Positions 1 to 6,443 of a DNA stretch of 10,438 bases are shown one piece after another. The DNA lies in contig CAYSPJ010000154.1 of the NCBI GenBank assembly GCA_964432875.1, positions 1-10,438 of the forward strand, given 5' to 3'. Below the pieces are notes generated by a model. The model did not search any database, was not told the DNA's origin, and saw only the letters and a program-made list of their open reading frames with translations. Source of the DNA: JACJYE01 sp964432875 (GTDB lineage: Bacteria > Bacteroidota > Bacteroidia > Chitinophagales > Saprospiraceae). The translations under genes were made by a program, and so were the position numbers. Position 1 is the first letter of the stretch; each line of letters opens with the position of its first letter.

Positions 1-24
1 CCCATCCGCGAATTCGCGGATGGG
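1..24 (-). terminator. 24-bp perfect palindrome downstream of tRNA-Cys, probable terminator hairpin
   Basis: The arms CCCATCCGCG and CGCGGATGGG are exact reverse complements around AATT, which is itself self-complementary, so the whole 24 bp is palindromic. It begins 15 bases past the 3' end of the minus-strand tRNA-Cys, where a transcription terminator would be expected. Whether a U-run follows cannot be seen because the window ends at base 1. It could also be a terminator shared with a converging gene to the left, or a protein-binding palindrome. Confidence 0.5.
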
Positions 25-39
25 CTTCTGAAAGGGTTG

Positions 40-110
40 AGGTCGGGAGCGGATTCGAACCGCCGTACGAGGTTTTGCAGACCTCTGCCTAGCCACTCGG
101 CCACCCGACC
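40..110 (-). tRNA. tRNA-Cys (anticodon GCA)
   Basis: Read on the minus strand this folds into a full cloverleaf. The acceptor stem GGTCGGG pairs with CCCGACC. A short D-arm carries GCC/GGC. The anticodon arm is GAGGT-CTGCAAA-ACCTC with anticodon GCA, then a four-base variable loop, then a T-arm with loop TTCGAAT and a five-pair stem including one G-U. The discriminator base is U (T in DNA), the established identity element for cysteine tRNAs, which supports the assignment independently of the anticodon. The next genomic bases are CAA, so the CCA tail is not encoded and must be added after transcription. Length is 71 nt with no intron. Confidence 0.96.
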
Positions 111-119
111 ATTTTCTGG

Positions 120-141
120 TTTGGCAAGCTGTTTTGCCAAA
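120..141. repeat. 8-bp inverted repeat just upstream of tRNA-Cys
   Basis: TTTGGCAA (120-127) and TTGCCAAA (134-141) are perfect reverse complements with a six-base loop. On the minus strand this lies between the likely tRNA promoter and the tRNA 5' end, so it would sit in the pre-tRNA leader. It could be a processing or leader hairpin, or a remnant terminator. No U-run follows on either strand. Confidence 0.35.
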
Positions 142-148
142 TGGAACG

Positions 149-156
149 CAAATATA
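149..156 (-). promoter_or_regulatory. Putative -7 element for tRNA-Cys
   Basis: On the minus strand this reads TATATTTG, an exact match to the Bacteroidota primary-sigma -7 consensus TAnnTTTG. It would start transcription around base 142, about 30 bases before the mature tRNA. No TTTG is visible at the usual -33 spacing, so the call rests on the -7 match and position alone. Confidence 0.4.
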
Positions 157-211
157 CAGCATTTTTCTTTTTGCCGCACCAGAATAACGAAAAAGATTTG
201 CAGAAGGTTTC

Positions 212-240
212 AAAAAAGAGCCTCCCTAGCGCAAAAGGGA
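212..240 (-). terminator. Weak hairpin plus T-run at the end of the sorting-domain gene
   Basis: On the minus strand a five-pair stem, TCCCT/AGGGA with an eight-base loop, overlaps the stop codon of the upstream gene and is followed after five bases by a run of six T (212-217). The stem is short, so this is at best a modest intrinsic terminator. It fits as the end of the two-gene operon 226-2840. Confidence 0.3.
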
Positions 241-1965
241 CACCTCGCCGCTGCGCTCGATTACCTGGCCGTTAGCCTGTTCGATGCGGATGTGGTAGGC
301 GTATAGGCCTACTGGCACCGATTTGCCGCGGCTTTTGCCATCCCAGCCCTGTTTGATATCAGTGGTTTGGAAAAGCTGGCTGCCCCAGCGGTCGTAAATC
401 GTCAGGGTATAAACCGTTGGCTCGCCAAACTGGAGGAAGGGCTGGAAGGTGTCATTACGCCCATCATCGTTAGGCGAAAAAGCGTTGGGGATATAGACTT
501 TGGCTTCCTGTTCTGCGCAGGCGGTATTGGAGCGGGAGATTACTTCCACCTGCACCGTATCGCTAATTGCGACCTCGGCGCGGGCCTCCACGTAGTAGCA
601 GGCGCGGATTTGGCTGGGGTCTGCCAGGTTGACCTCATCCGAGGCTTGCAGGATGTTGGGGTTGTAGCTGTTGATCAGCTCTGGCGTGCCGCCGGCGCCC
701 AGGCGGTAAAGGTCGTAAGCCTGCACCGTACCCAAGGCATTGGCGTAGGGTGTCCAGCGCAGGGCGTTGATGCCCGACTGGGCATTGGCCCGCAGGTGGA
801 TGGTGCCGGCTACGTTGGAAACCACCATATCCCCGCAATTGTCGGTAGTGCGGATTTGATAGAAAAACGGGGCGGTATTGGGGTTGCTCTGGTTATCGAT
901 AAAGCTACCGCTAATGCCGAGGGGTACCGGAGGGACACCGCTGTTGATGAGGTCAAAATTGCTGCCCTCGCTGGAGCGTAGGATGGCCACCTGGGCTAGC
1001 TCGGCATTATCGTTCCAGCGCCAATCTACCTGGATGTTGCCATTGTCATTCACCGTGGTGTTGGTGGCTACCAATGTGCGGATGGCCTGCACCACGTTGC
1101 CGGTTATGCAAATTTCATTGGAAGCGGCAGACACACCGGCATCGCGCAAGGCGCGGAGGGCAAAGCAGTACTGTACGCCGTCGTCAGTATTAGTAAAGGT
1201 ATAAGTAGTGGCATTGCCAGGGATAGTAGCGGCTAGCTCGGGCGTACTGCCGTTGCGCGACACCCATACCTCCTGATCGGCGGGGCCGCTTGGCCAGCCA
1301 GCGTAGTTGTTCCAACTTAGCAAGATCGTGCGCTCGCAGGGGTCGCTTTCCTGAGCATCGAGCAGGATGGTGCTGTGCGGGGCGGCAACCAGGCTTTTAT
1401 TGCCACAGGCGTCGATGGCCTCCACGAAATAGGTCTCAGAGCGGCTGCCAGGCGAAGCCTGCGTATCCAGGAAGAAGTTGGTGCCAAAGACGGTATCCAA
1501 TATAGTGGTGCCTTGCCCCGGCACATTGCGAGAGATGACGTAGCCAATGACTTCCGGCGAGGTGCTGGGCACCCAACGCACTTCGACATTATTTCCGTTG
1601 ACGGAGGCAGATTCCAAGATCGGCGGCTCGGGGTTGCGGTTGTCCAAAGTGTCTGATTGCAGTACCGCCTGGCCCGGGCAGTTGAAGTCGCTTTCCAGGT
1701 AATAAAACCAAATACCCATGCCGGCATTTTGGTGGAAAAACCGCTCCTGAGCGGGGTTGGTAATGGTCGCTAGCAGGTTGAAAGGGCCATTAGGCTGCTG
1801 GCTGGCATAGATCAGGTAGGCATTGAATGGCCCACAAGTATTGACGGGGACCTCCCATACCAGGGTGTCGTTGCTCACACAGAGGAAGTGGGGGGGATTG
1901 ATCTGCCCCTGGGCGGCCCAGCCCAGGAATAAAATCAAGCTGATGGTCGGGATAAGTTGCTTCAT
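226..1965 (-). CDS. Secreted fibronectin-III-like repeat protein with T9SS type B (gliding-motility-associated, CHU_C) sorting domain
   Basis: A 579-residue secreted protein. Residues 1-20 (MKQLIPTISLILFLGWAAQG) are a Sec signal peptide with likely cleavage before QINPP. Residues 25-475 consist of about five beta-rich segments of 85-95 residues that look like fibronectin type III or related folds, with recurring YxxxR, FxxxA and VxxxDNCG-like strands. Residues 489-579 form the C-terminal sorting domain: IPNAFSPNDDGRND (492-505), YDRWGSQLF (524-532), GWDGK (540-544) and PVGLYAYHIRI (551-561). These are hallmarks of the TIGR04131/CHU_C family, which directs cargo through the type IX system to the cell surface. 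No catalytic motif is visible, so the protein is probably an adhesin or a surface or matrix component. Its ATG overlaps the stop of the upstream lipoprotein gene (ATGA), so it is probably translationally coupled. The 'gliding' label is a family name and does not show that the organism glides. Confidence 0.9.
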   Translation of the reverse strand: MKQLIPTISLILFLGWAAQGQINPPHFLCVSNDTLVWEVPVNTCGPFNAYLIYASQQPNGPFNLLATITNPAQERFFHQNAGMGIWFYYLESDFNCPGQAVLQSDTLDNRNPEPPILESASVNGNNVEVRWVPSTSPEVIGYVISRNVPGQGTTILDTVFGTNFFLDTQASPGSRSETYFVEAIDACGNKSLVAAPHSTILLDAQESDPCERTILLSWNNYAGWPSGPADQEVWVSRNGSTPELAATIPGNATTYTFTNTDDGVQYCFALRALRDAGVSAASNEICITGNVVQAIRTLVATNTTVNDNGNIQVDWRWNDNAELAQVAILRSSEGSNFDLINSGVPPVPLGISGSFIDNQSNPNTAPFFYQIRTTDNCGDMVVSNVAGTIHLRANAQSGINALRWTPYANALGTVQAYDLYRLGAGGTPELINSYNPNILQASDEVNLADPSQIRACYYVEARAEVAISDTVQVEVISRSNTACAEQEAKVYIPNAFSPNDDGRNDTFQPFLQFGEPTVYTLTIYDRWGSQLFQTTDIKQGWDGKSRGKSVPVGLYAYHIRIEQANGQVIERSGEVSLLR

Positions 1966-2840
1966 TCCAGAGTATTTGTTTCAATTTGTTGTCGAAAAGT
2001 TTCTTCCAGTTGGCTCATGGGGTAGCGGGCAGCCAGGCGGTAAGCCCAGCGAAATTCATCAGTCACGTGCTTTTCGTAGTAAACCAGGCCCAGCCCTTTA
2101 GCATAGACTTCCCGCCCGCGGTAGGTTTGCTCAAAAACGCCATCCTGTTCGTGTTCCAGCGATTCGCGGAGGTCGAAGAGCACGGCCGCATATTTTTTAC
2201 CCTCATAAAGGATCGTGCTGTCTCCCCGATAGCGCCGGTTTTTGATTAAGGTGATGGTGGCTTCCGGATCGGTAGGCGGCACCCAACTTACCTTATAGAG
2301 GAATACACCAGAGGAGTCGCTCACCGTAAAAGGGAAGGCAGTGCCCGCCAGCACCTCGGCGGTAGCCCGCCTTTGCTGCCCGATGCTGTCAGGTTCGTAC
2401 AAGAAAAGCTCCTGAAGCAACATCCCGTTGCTCACCAGCTCTTCGCGCAGCAATTGCAGGGGGATGAGCCGGGAATCGTAGTAGGTGCCCGTAAGGAAGA
2501 CGCCATCTTCGCGGATGAAGGAACGATAGTACCAATAGGCTGGCGTCAGCGAATCGGGGTAAACTGGCTGGTATTCATAGACCAAGCCTTCTTTGAGCTG
2601 CTTGAGCGGGAAGTAATAATCGCGGATATCTTTGTTCCCGTCCCCCTGACAGGAAGTCAGGCCTGCCAGCCCTATCAAAATAATCAGCTTCAGGAAGGGT
2701 ACGCGGCACAGGGCGGCGAAGGAAGCAAGCAGCGTGCTGCGGCAGCTAGCCCCTGCAGCCTTGGCTGGGGCAACTACGGGAAGGGCCACCTTCCCCTTGA
2801 GCGCCACGCTTCCCACATCTTTTTCTGATAATCTACACAT
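1962..2840 (-). CDS. Lipoprotein of unknown function with an unusual N-terminal extension
   Basis: A 292-codon frame. Residues 47-63 (VPFLKLIILIGLAGLTS) are a hydrophobic lipoprotein signal ending in the lipobox L-T-S-C, so Cys64 is the probable lipidated residue. The mature part (~228 residues) begins QGDGNKDIRDYYFPL and is a mixed alpha/beta domain rich in Tyr and charged residues; I recognise no family. The only ATG lies 63 codons before the Cys, giving an abnormally long pre-signal segment. Residues 10-40 of that segment are encoded by a hairpin-rich 93-bp insert-like element (2721-2813). A shorter signal might instead start at the CTG codon at 2711, which I cannot exclude. It is the first gene of an operon with the T9SS type B protein downstream (4-bp ATGA overlap), suggesting a shared envelope role. 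The 3' part of the frame is secure; the start is not. Confidence 0.8.
   Translation of the reverse strand: MCRLSEKDVGSVALKGKVALPVVAPAKAAGASCRSTLLASFAALCRVPFLKLIILIGLAGLTSCQGDGNKDIRDYYFPLKQLKEGLVYEYQPVYPDSLTPAYWYYRSFIREDGVFLTGTYYDSRLIPLQLLREELVSNGMLLQELFLYEPDSIGQQRRATAEVLAGTAFPFTVSDSSGVFLYKVSWVPPTDPEATITLIKNRRYRGDSTILYEGKKYAAVLFDLRESLEHEQDGVFEQTYRGREVYAKGLGLVYYEKHVTDEFRWAYRLAARYPMSQLEETFRQQIETNTLE
2721..2813. repeat. Hairpin-rich, possibly mobile palindromic element inside the lipoprotein frame
   Basis: A 93-bp (31-codon) GC-rich block bounded by GGAAGC (2721-2726) and GCTTCC (2808-2813). It contains several stems, read on the minus strand: GGGAAGG/CCTTCCC with a four-base loop, GCCCC-AGCC pairing with GGCT-GCA-GGGGC, and GCAGC/GCTGC with a two-base loop. 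Its length is a multiple of three, so it would not break the frame. It codes for a low-complexity stretch (Ala, Val, Lys, Leu) unlike anything expected before a lipoprotein signal. Within this window there is only one copy, so its nature as a dispersed repeat is inferred from structure only. Confidence 0.4.
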
Positions 2841-3070
2841 ATCGCGACAAATCTTTTCGGGCTATTTCAAAAAGAACTGCCAAAATCAAAACGACAGCAT
2901 CAACTACTAATTATCCTGGTTTGTTATTTTTCCGTACGTGTGCCATTATGGCACCAAAGGCATATCTGGTATAGATTATGTGCTTGCCAAATATCAAGTG
3001 CCTTAAAATCGGGCGCAAATATACTTATCTTTGCCGCACCAAGACTAGATAACATTGAAATTATTTTTAT
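2841..3070. other. Divergent intergenic region between the lipoprotein operon and secA
   Basis: An A/T-rich 230-base stretch with no gene. It must hold the promoters of both flanking transcripts. Seen in it: a 7-bp inverted repeat with a one-base centre, GTGCCAT-T-ATGGCAC (2940-2954), which could be an operator; a CGTACG palindrome at 2933-2938; and the near-symmetric promoter-like block 3015-3034, annotated separately. A minus-strand AAGATTTG (2848-2855), one mismatch from TAnnTTTG, is the nearest -7 candidate for the lipoprotein operon, but it lies only ~10 bases from the ATG. Confidence 0.6.
3026..3033 (+). promoter_or_regulatory. Putative secA -7 promoter element
   Basis: TATCTTTG matches the Bacteroidota -7 consensus TAnnTTTG exactly, placing the start of transcription near 3040 and giving a ~30-base leader. 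The leader (AACATTGAAATTATTTTTAT before the ATG) has no Shine-Dalgarno sequence and is A/T-rich, as is usual in this phylum. The -33 position carries TTAA rather than TTTG. On the opposite strand the adjacent bases 3016-3023 read TATATTTG, so the site could fire in both directions. Confidence 0.55.
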
Positions 3071-6000
3071 ATGTTTAAAGGAATCGCTAGTTCATTCAAG
3101 AAAATCTTCGGCACCAAATACGACCGGGACGTCAATATCTATACCCCTATAGTGGAGGAGATCAACTCAATCATTGAAGAGCTGAAGCTGCTTTCCAATG
3201 ACGAGCTGCGCAATAAAACCCTGGGACTCAAGGCGCGTATCGCGGAGTACCTATCAGATATAGACCATGATATCGAAGCTGCGCACGACGAGGCGATGGC
3301 CGCTGAAGACCTGATGCAAAAAGAAGATCTTTTCGCCGAAATGGACAAGCTCCGGGAGGAACGGGATAAAGCCCTGGAGGTGGTGCTCAAGGAAATCCAG
3401 CCCATGGCATTTGCCGTGGTGAAAGAGACGGCCCGCCGTTTTAAGGAAAATGAAAGCTTAATCGTACAAGCCACCACCCACGATCGCGATCTGGCTGCCC
3501 GCCCGGGCAAATCTTACATCCGCATCGAGGGCGAAAAGGCCATCTGGAAAAACCAATGGACAGCTGCCGGCGGTGAGATCACCTGGGATATGGTCCACTA
3601 TGATGTGCAGCTCATCGGCGGCATGGTGCTCCACGATGGGAAGATTGCGGAAATGGCTACGGGTGAAGGTAAGACCCTGGTGGCGACCTTGCCGGCCTAC
3701 CTCAACGGCTTGTCCGGCCAGGGGGTTCATATCATTACCGTAAACGACTACCTGGCCCGGCGCGACCAGGAGTGGGTCGGCCCCATTTTCGAGTTCCTCT
3801 TCCTCACCGTCGATTGCATCGATAAGTACCCGCCTCACTCTGATGGGCGCGTTGCTGCTTATAACTGCGATATCACTTACGGTACCAACAACGAATTTGG
3901 CTTCGACTATCTGCGCGATAACATGGTGCGCTCTACCGAAGAGATGGTGCAGCGCAAACACCACTATGCCATGGTGGATGAGGTAGACTCCGTACTGATC
4001 GATGACGCTCGAACGCCCCTCATCATTTCCGGCCCCATCCCCCAGGGCAGCGAAGATCAGGAATATATCGCCCTGAGGCCCGATGTGGAAAGGCTCATCG
4101 CCGCTCAGCGAAAATTGGCTACCGATTACCTGGCCGAGGCGCGCCGCTTGTTCAACCAGGGGGATACAGGCTACCAGGAGGGCGAAGCAGGCATGATACT
4201 GCTGCGCGCATACCGCGCTTTGCCCAAGTATCGCCCCCTCATCAAATTCCTCAGCGAAGAGGGCGTCAAGGTCATGCTGCAGAAAGCGGAAAACTTCTAC
4301 ATGCAGGAGCAGTCCAAAAACATGCACCTGGTAGATGCCCCCTTGTACTTCACTATTGATGAAAAGAACCGCAACGTCGAGCTGACTGATACGGGCGCAG
4401 AATTCCTGGCTCGCGGCACCGACGATTCCAATTTCTTCATCATGCCGGATATCGCTTCCGAAATGGTAGAAATCGACAATGACGACAATCTCACCCTCCA
4501 AGAAAAGCAGGAAGCCAAGGTCAAGCTCTCGCAAGATTTTGCGATCAAATCCAAGCGCCTGCACTCCATTAGCCAGTTGCTCAAGGCTTATACCCTCTTT
4601 GAAAAAGACCAGGAGTACGTGGTCATTGATGGGCAGGTAAAAATCGTAGATGAACAAACCGGCCGTATGATGGAGGGCCGGCGTTATTCGGATGGCTTGC
4701 ACCAGGCCCTCGAAGCCAAGGAAAATGTTAAGGTCGGCGACATTACCCAGACCTACGCTACCATTACTTTGCAGAACTACTTCCGCATGTACCACAAGCT
4801 GGCGGGTATGACCGGTACTGCCGAGACCGAAGCCAGCGAGTTGTGGGAAATCTATAAACTGGACGTGGTGGTCATCCCCACCAACCGCCCCATCACCCGC
4901 GACGACCGCGAGGACCTGGTCTTCAAGACCGCCCGGGAAAAGTTCAACGCCGTCATTGACGAAATCGTCGATTTGACTGAAAAGGGGCGGCCGGTGCTGG
5001 TGGGTACCACTTCGGTGGATATATCCGAGAAGTTGAGCCGCATGCTCCAATTGCGCAATATCAACCACAACGTGCTCAACGCCAAGCAGCACCAGCGCGA
5101 GGCTGAAATCGTAGCCGAAGCCGGTAAGCCCGGCAAGGTGACCATTGCCACTAACATGGCTGGCCGGGGTACGGACATCAAGATATCCCAGCAGGTCAAA
5201 GATGCTGGCGGCTTGGCCATCATCGGCACCGAGCGGCACGATTCTCGCCGGGTGGACCGCCAGCTCCGCGGCCGTGCCGGCCGCCAGGGCGACCCCGGTA
5301 GCTCCCAGTTTTACGTCTCGCTGGAAGACAACCTGATGCGCCTTTTTCAATCAGAGCGCATTGCCAAGCTGATGGACCGCATGGGCCACAAGGATGGCGA
5401 GGTCATCCAGCACTCGATGGTGAGCAAATCCATTGAGCGGGCTCAGAAAAAAGTAGAAGAGAACAACTTCGGCATCCGCAAGCGCCTGCTGGAGTATGAC
5501 GACGTGATGAGCATCCAGCGCGAAGCTATCTACAAGAAGCGCAAAAACACCTTGTTTGGCGAGCGCTTGGCCGTGGACTTGAACAACATGTTCCATGGGC
5601 TTACTTCCAGCTTGGTGCTCGAACACCGCGCTACAGGCAACTTCGAGTCTTTCCGCCGTGCCTCTCTCGGCATCCTGGGCATGGATCCACAAATCGACGC
5701 CATCGACTTCCGGGAAGGGCCGGAGCAGGAAATCATCCACCGCTTCCAACAGCAGTTTGAAGAATTCTACGGCCGCAAGATGATGCAGATCAGCGATGCG
5801 CTCCTGCCACACATCCGGGATGTGCATGAGCGCCAGGGGCATCAGTACAAGCGCATCCTCATCCCCTTCACCGATGGGCGCTCTAACCCCCTGCCCATCA
5901 CGGCAGAGATTGAAGATGCAGTCAAATCCAATGGCAAATCTATCCGCCAGGATATTGAGAAAGCGGTGGCTTTGTCCTTTATCGATGAAAAATGGAAAGA

Positions 6001-6400
6001 GCACTTGCGCTCTATGGACGAACTGAAGGAGTCGGTACAGGCTGCTTCCTTTGAACAGAAAGACCCGCTGGTCATCTACAAGATGGAAGCCTACAACCTC
6101 TTTGAGCAACTCGTCTTCGAGACCAATGAAGAGGTGACTTCCTATCTCTCAAAAGGCACGCTGATCTTTGCCGACGGCCGCACGCTGGAACAGGCGCGCG
6201 AGCAGCGCACCGACTTGAGCCGGGTGCGCACCAACCGCAGCGAGGAGGATAATGCCCGCCGCGCTGCCGCTGAGGCCGCCAGCCGCCAGCCTGCTCGCCC
6301 GCAGACCATCCGCCGCGTCGAAAAGAAAGTGGGCCGCAACGACCCTTGCCCTTGTGGCAGCGGCAAAAAATACAAGCAGTGCCACGGCAAAGATGCTTAA
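3071..6400 (+). CDS. secA: Protein translocase ATPase subunit SecA
   Basis: SecA is the ATP-driven motor that pushes unfolded preproteins through SecYEG; it is essential and sits at the inner membrane. All core motifs are present: Walker A ATGEGKT (196-202), VNDYLARRD (224-232), YGTNNEFGFDYLRDNM (270-285), the DEAD-box/Walker B stretch DEVDSVLIDDARTPLI (303-318), the preprotein cross-linking region (~320-510), GRMMEGRRYSDGLHQA (531-546), GMTGTAETE (579-587), ATNMAGRGTDI (693-703) and the arginine-finger stretch RVDRQLRGRAGRQGDPGSS (727-745). The C-terminal tail is RNDPCPCGSGKKYKQCHG, with zinc ligands Cys1093, Cys1095, Cys1104 and His1105, which is the SecB/ribosome-binding tail. At 1109 residues it is about 200 longer than E. 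coli SecA. The extra length includes a charged helical segment near residues 65-110 and an enlarged cross-linking domain (~335-420), as is usual in Bacteroidota. It appears monocistronic, ending in a hairpin at 6402-6440. Confidence 0.98.
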   Translation: MFKGIASSFKKIFGTKYDRDVNIYTPIVEEINSIIEELKLLSNDELRNKTLGLKARIAEYLSDIDHDIEAAHDEAMAAEDLMQKEDLFAEMDKLREERDKALEVVLKEIQPMAFAVVKETARRFKENESLIVQATTHDRDLAARPGKSYIRIEGEKAIWKNQWTAAGGEITWDMVHYDVQLIGGMVLHDGKIAEMATGEGKTLVATLPAYLNGLSGQGVHIITVNDYLARRDQEWVGPIFEFLFLTVDCIDKYPPHSDGRVAAYNCDITYGTNNEFGFDYLRDNMVRSTEEMVQRKHHYAMVDEVDSVLIDDARTPLIISGPIPQGSEDQEYIALRPDVERLIAAQRKLATDYLAEARRLFNQGDTGYQEGEAGMILLRAYRALPKYRPLIKFLSEEGVKVMLQKAENFYMQEQSKNMHLVDAPLYFTIDEKNRNVELTDTGAEFLARGTDDSNFFIMPDIASEMVEIDNDDNLTLQEKQEAKVKLSQDFAIKSKRLHSISQLLKAYTLFEKDQEYVVIDGQVKIVDEQTGRMMEGRRYSDGLHQALEAKENVKVGDITQTYATITLQNYFRMYHKLAGMTGTAETEASELWEIYKLDVVVIPTNRPITRDDREDLVFKTAREKFNAVIDEIVDLTEKGRPVLVGTTSVDISEKLSRMLQLRNINHNVLNAKQHQREAEIVAEAGKPGKVTIATNMAGRGTDIKISQQVKDAGGLAIIGTERHDSRRVDRQLRGRAGRQGDPGSSQFYVSLEDNLMRLFQSERIAKLMDRMGHKDGEVIQHSMVSKSIERAQKKVEENNFGIRKRLLEYDDVMSIQREAIYKKRKNTLFGERLAVDLNNMFHGLTSSLVLEHRATGNFESFRRASLGILGMDPQIDAIDFREGPEQEIIHRFQQQFEEFYGRKMMQISDALLPHIRDVHERQGHQYKRILIPFTDGRSNPLPITAEIEDAVKSNGKSIRQDIEKAVALSFIDEKWKEHLRSMDELKESVQAASFEQKDPLVIYKMEAYNLFEQLVFETNEEVTSYLSKGTLIFADGRTLEQAREQRTDLSRVRTNRSEEDNARRAAAEAASRQPARPQTIRRVEKKVGRNDPCPCGSGKKYKQCHGKDA

Positions 6401-6401
6401 G

Positions 6402-6440
6402 AAGGGGCGGCGGCAAAATAAAATTTAGTCGCCGCCCTTT
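6402..6440. terminator. Bidirectional terminator hairpin between convergent secA and the 481-residue gene
   Basis: An 11-pair stem (one G-U) pairs 6402-6412, containing GGGCGGCG, with 6430-6440, containing CGCCGCCC. The loop is a 17-base A/T-rich sequence. It starts one base after the secA stop codon and ends three bases before the stop of the minus-strand gene. Only short T-tracts flank it (TTT then AATT on plus; CTTC on minus), so termination may be imperfect, but its convergent position strongly suggests use by both genes. Confidence 0.75.
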
Positions 6441-6443
6441 AAT

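Noticed and set aside
367..981. A 204-codon plus-strand frame opposite the T9SS type B protein
   Set aside because: The minus-strand gene here has a signal peptide and a clear sorting domain; the plus frame is its antisense shadow.
3458..5350. A 630-codon open frame on the minus strand inside secA
   Set aside because: It lies antisense within an unmistakable SecA gene and encodes low-complexity Val/His/Gly/Ala-rich sequence with no known motif. Such frames arise from codon bias in GC-rich genes.
5351..6109. A 252-codon minus-strand frame in the 3' part of secA
   Set aside because: It is an antisense shadow in the same register as the larger one, with no motif and no initiation signals.
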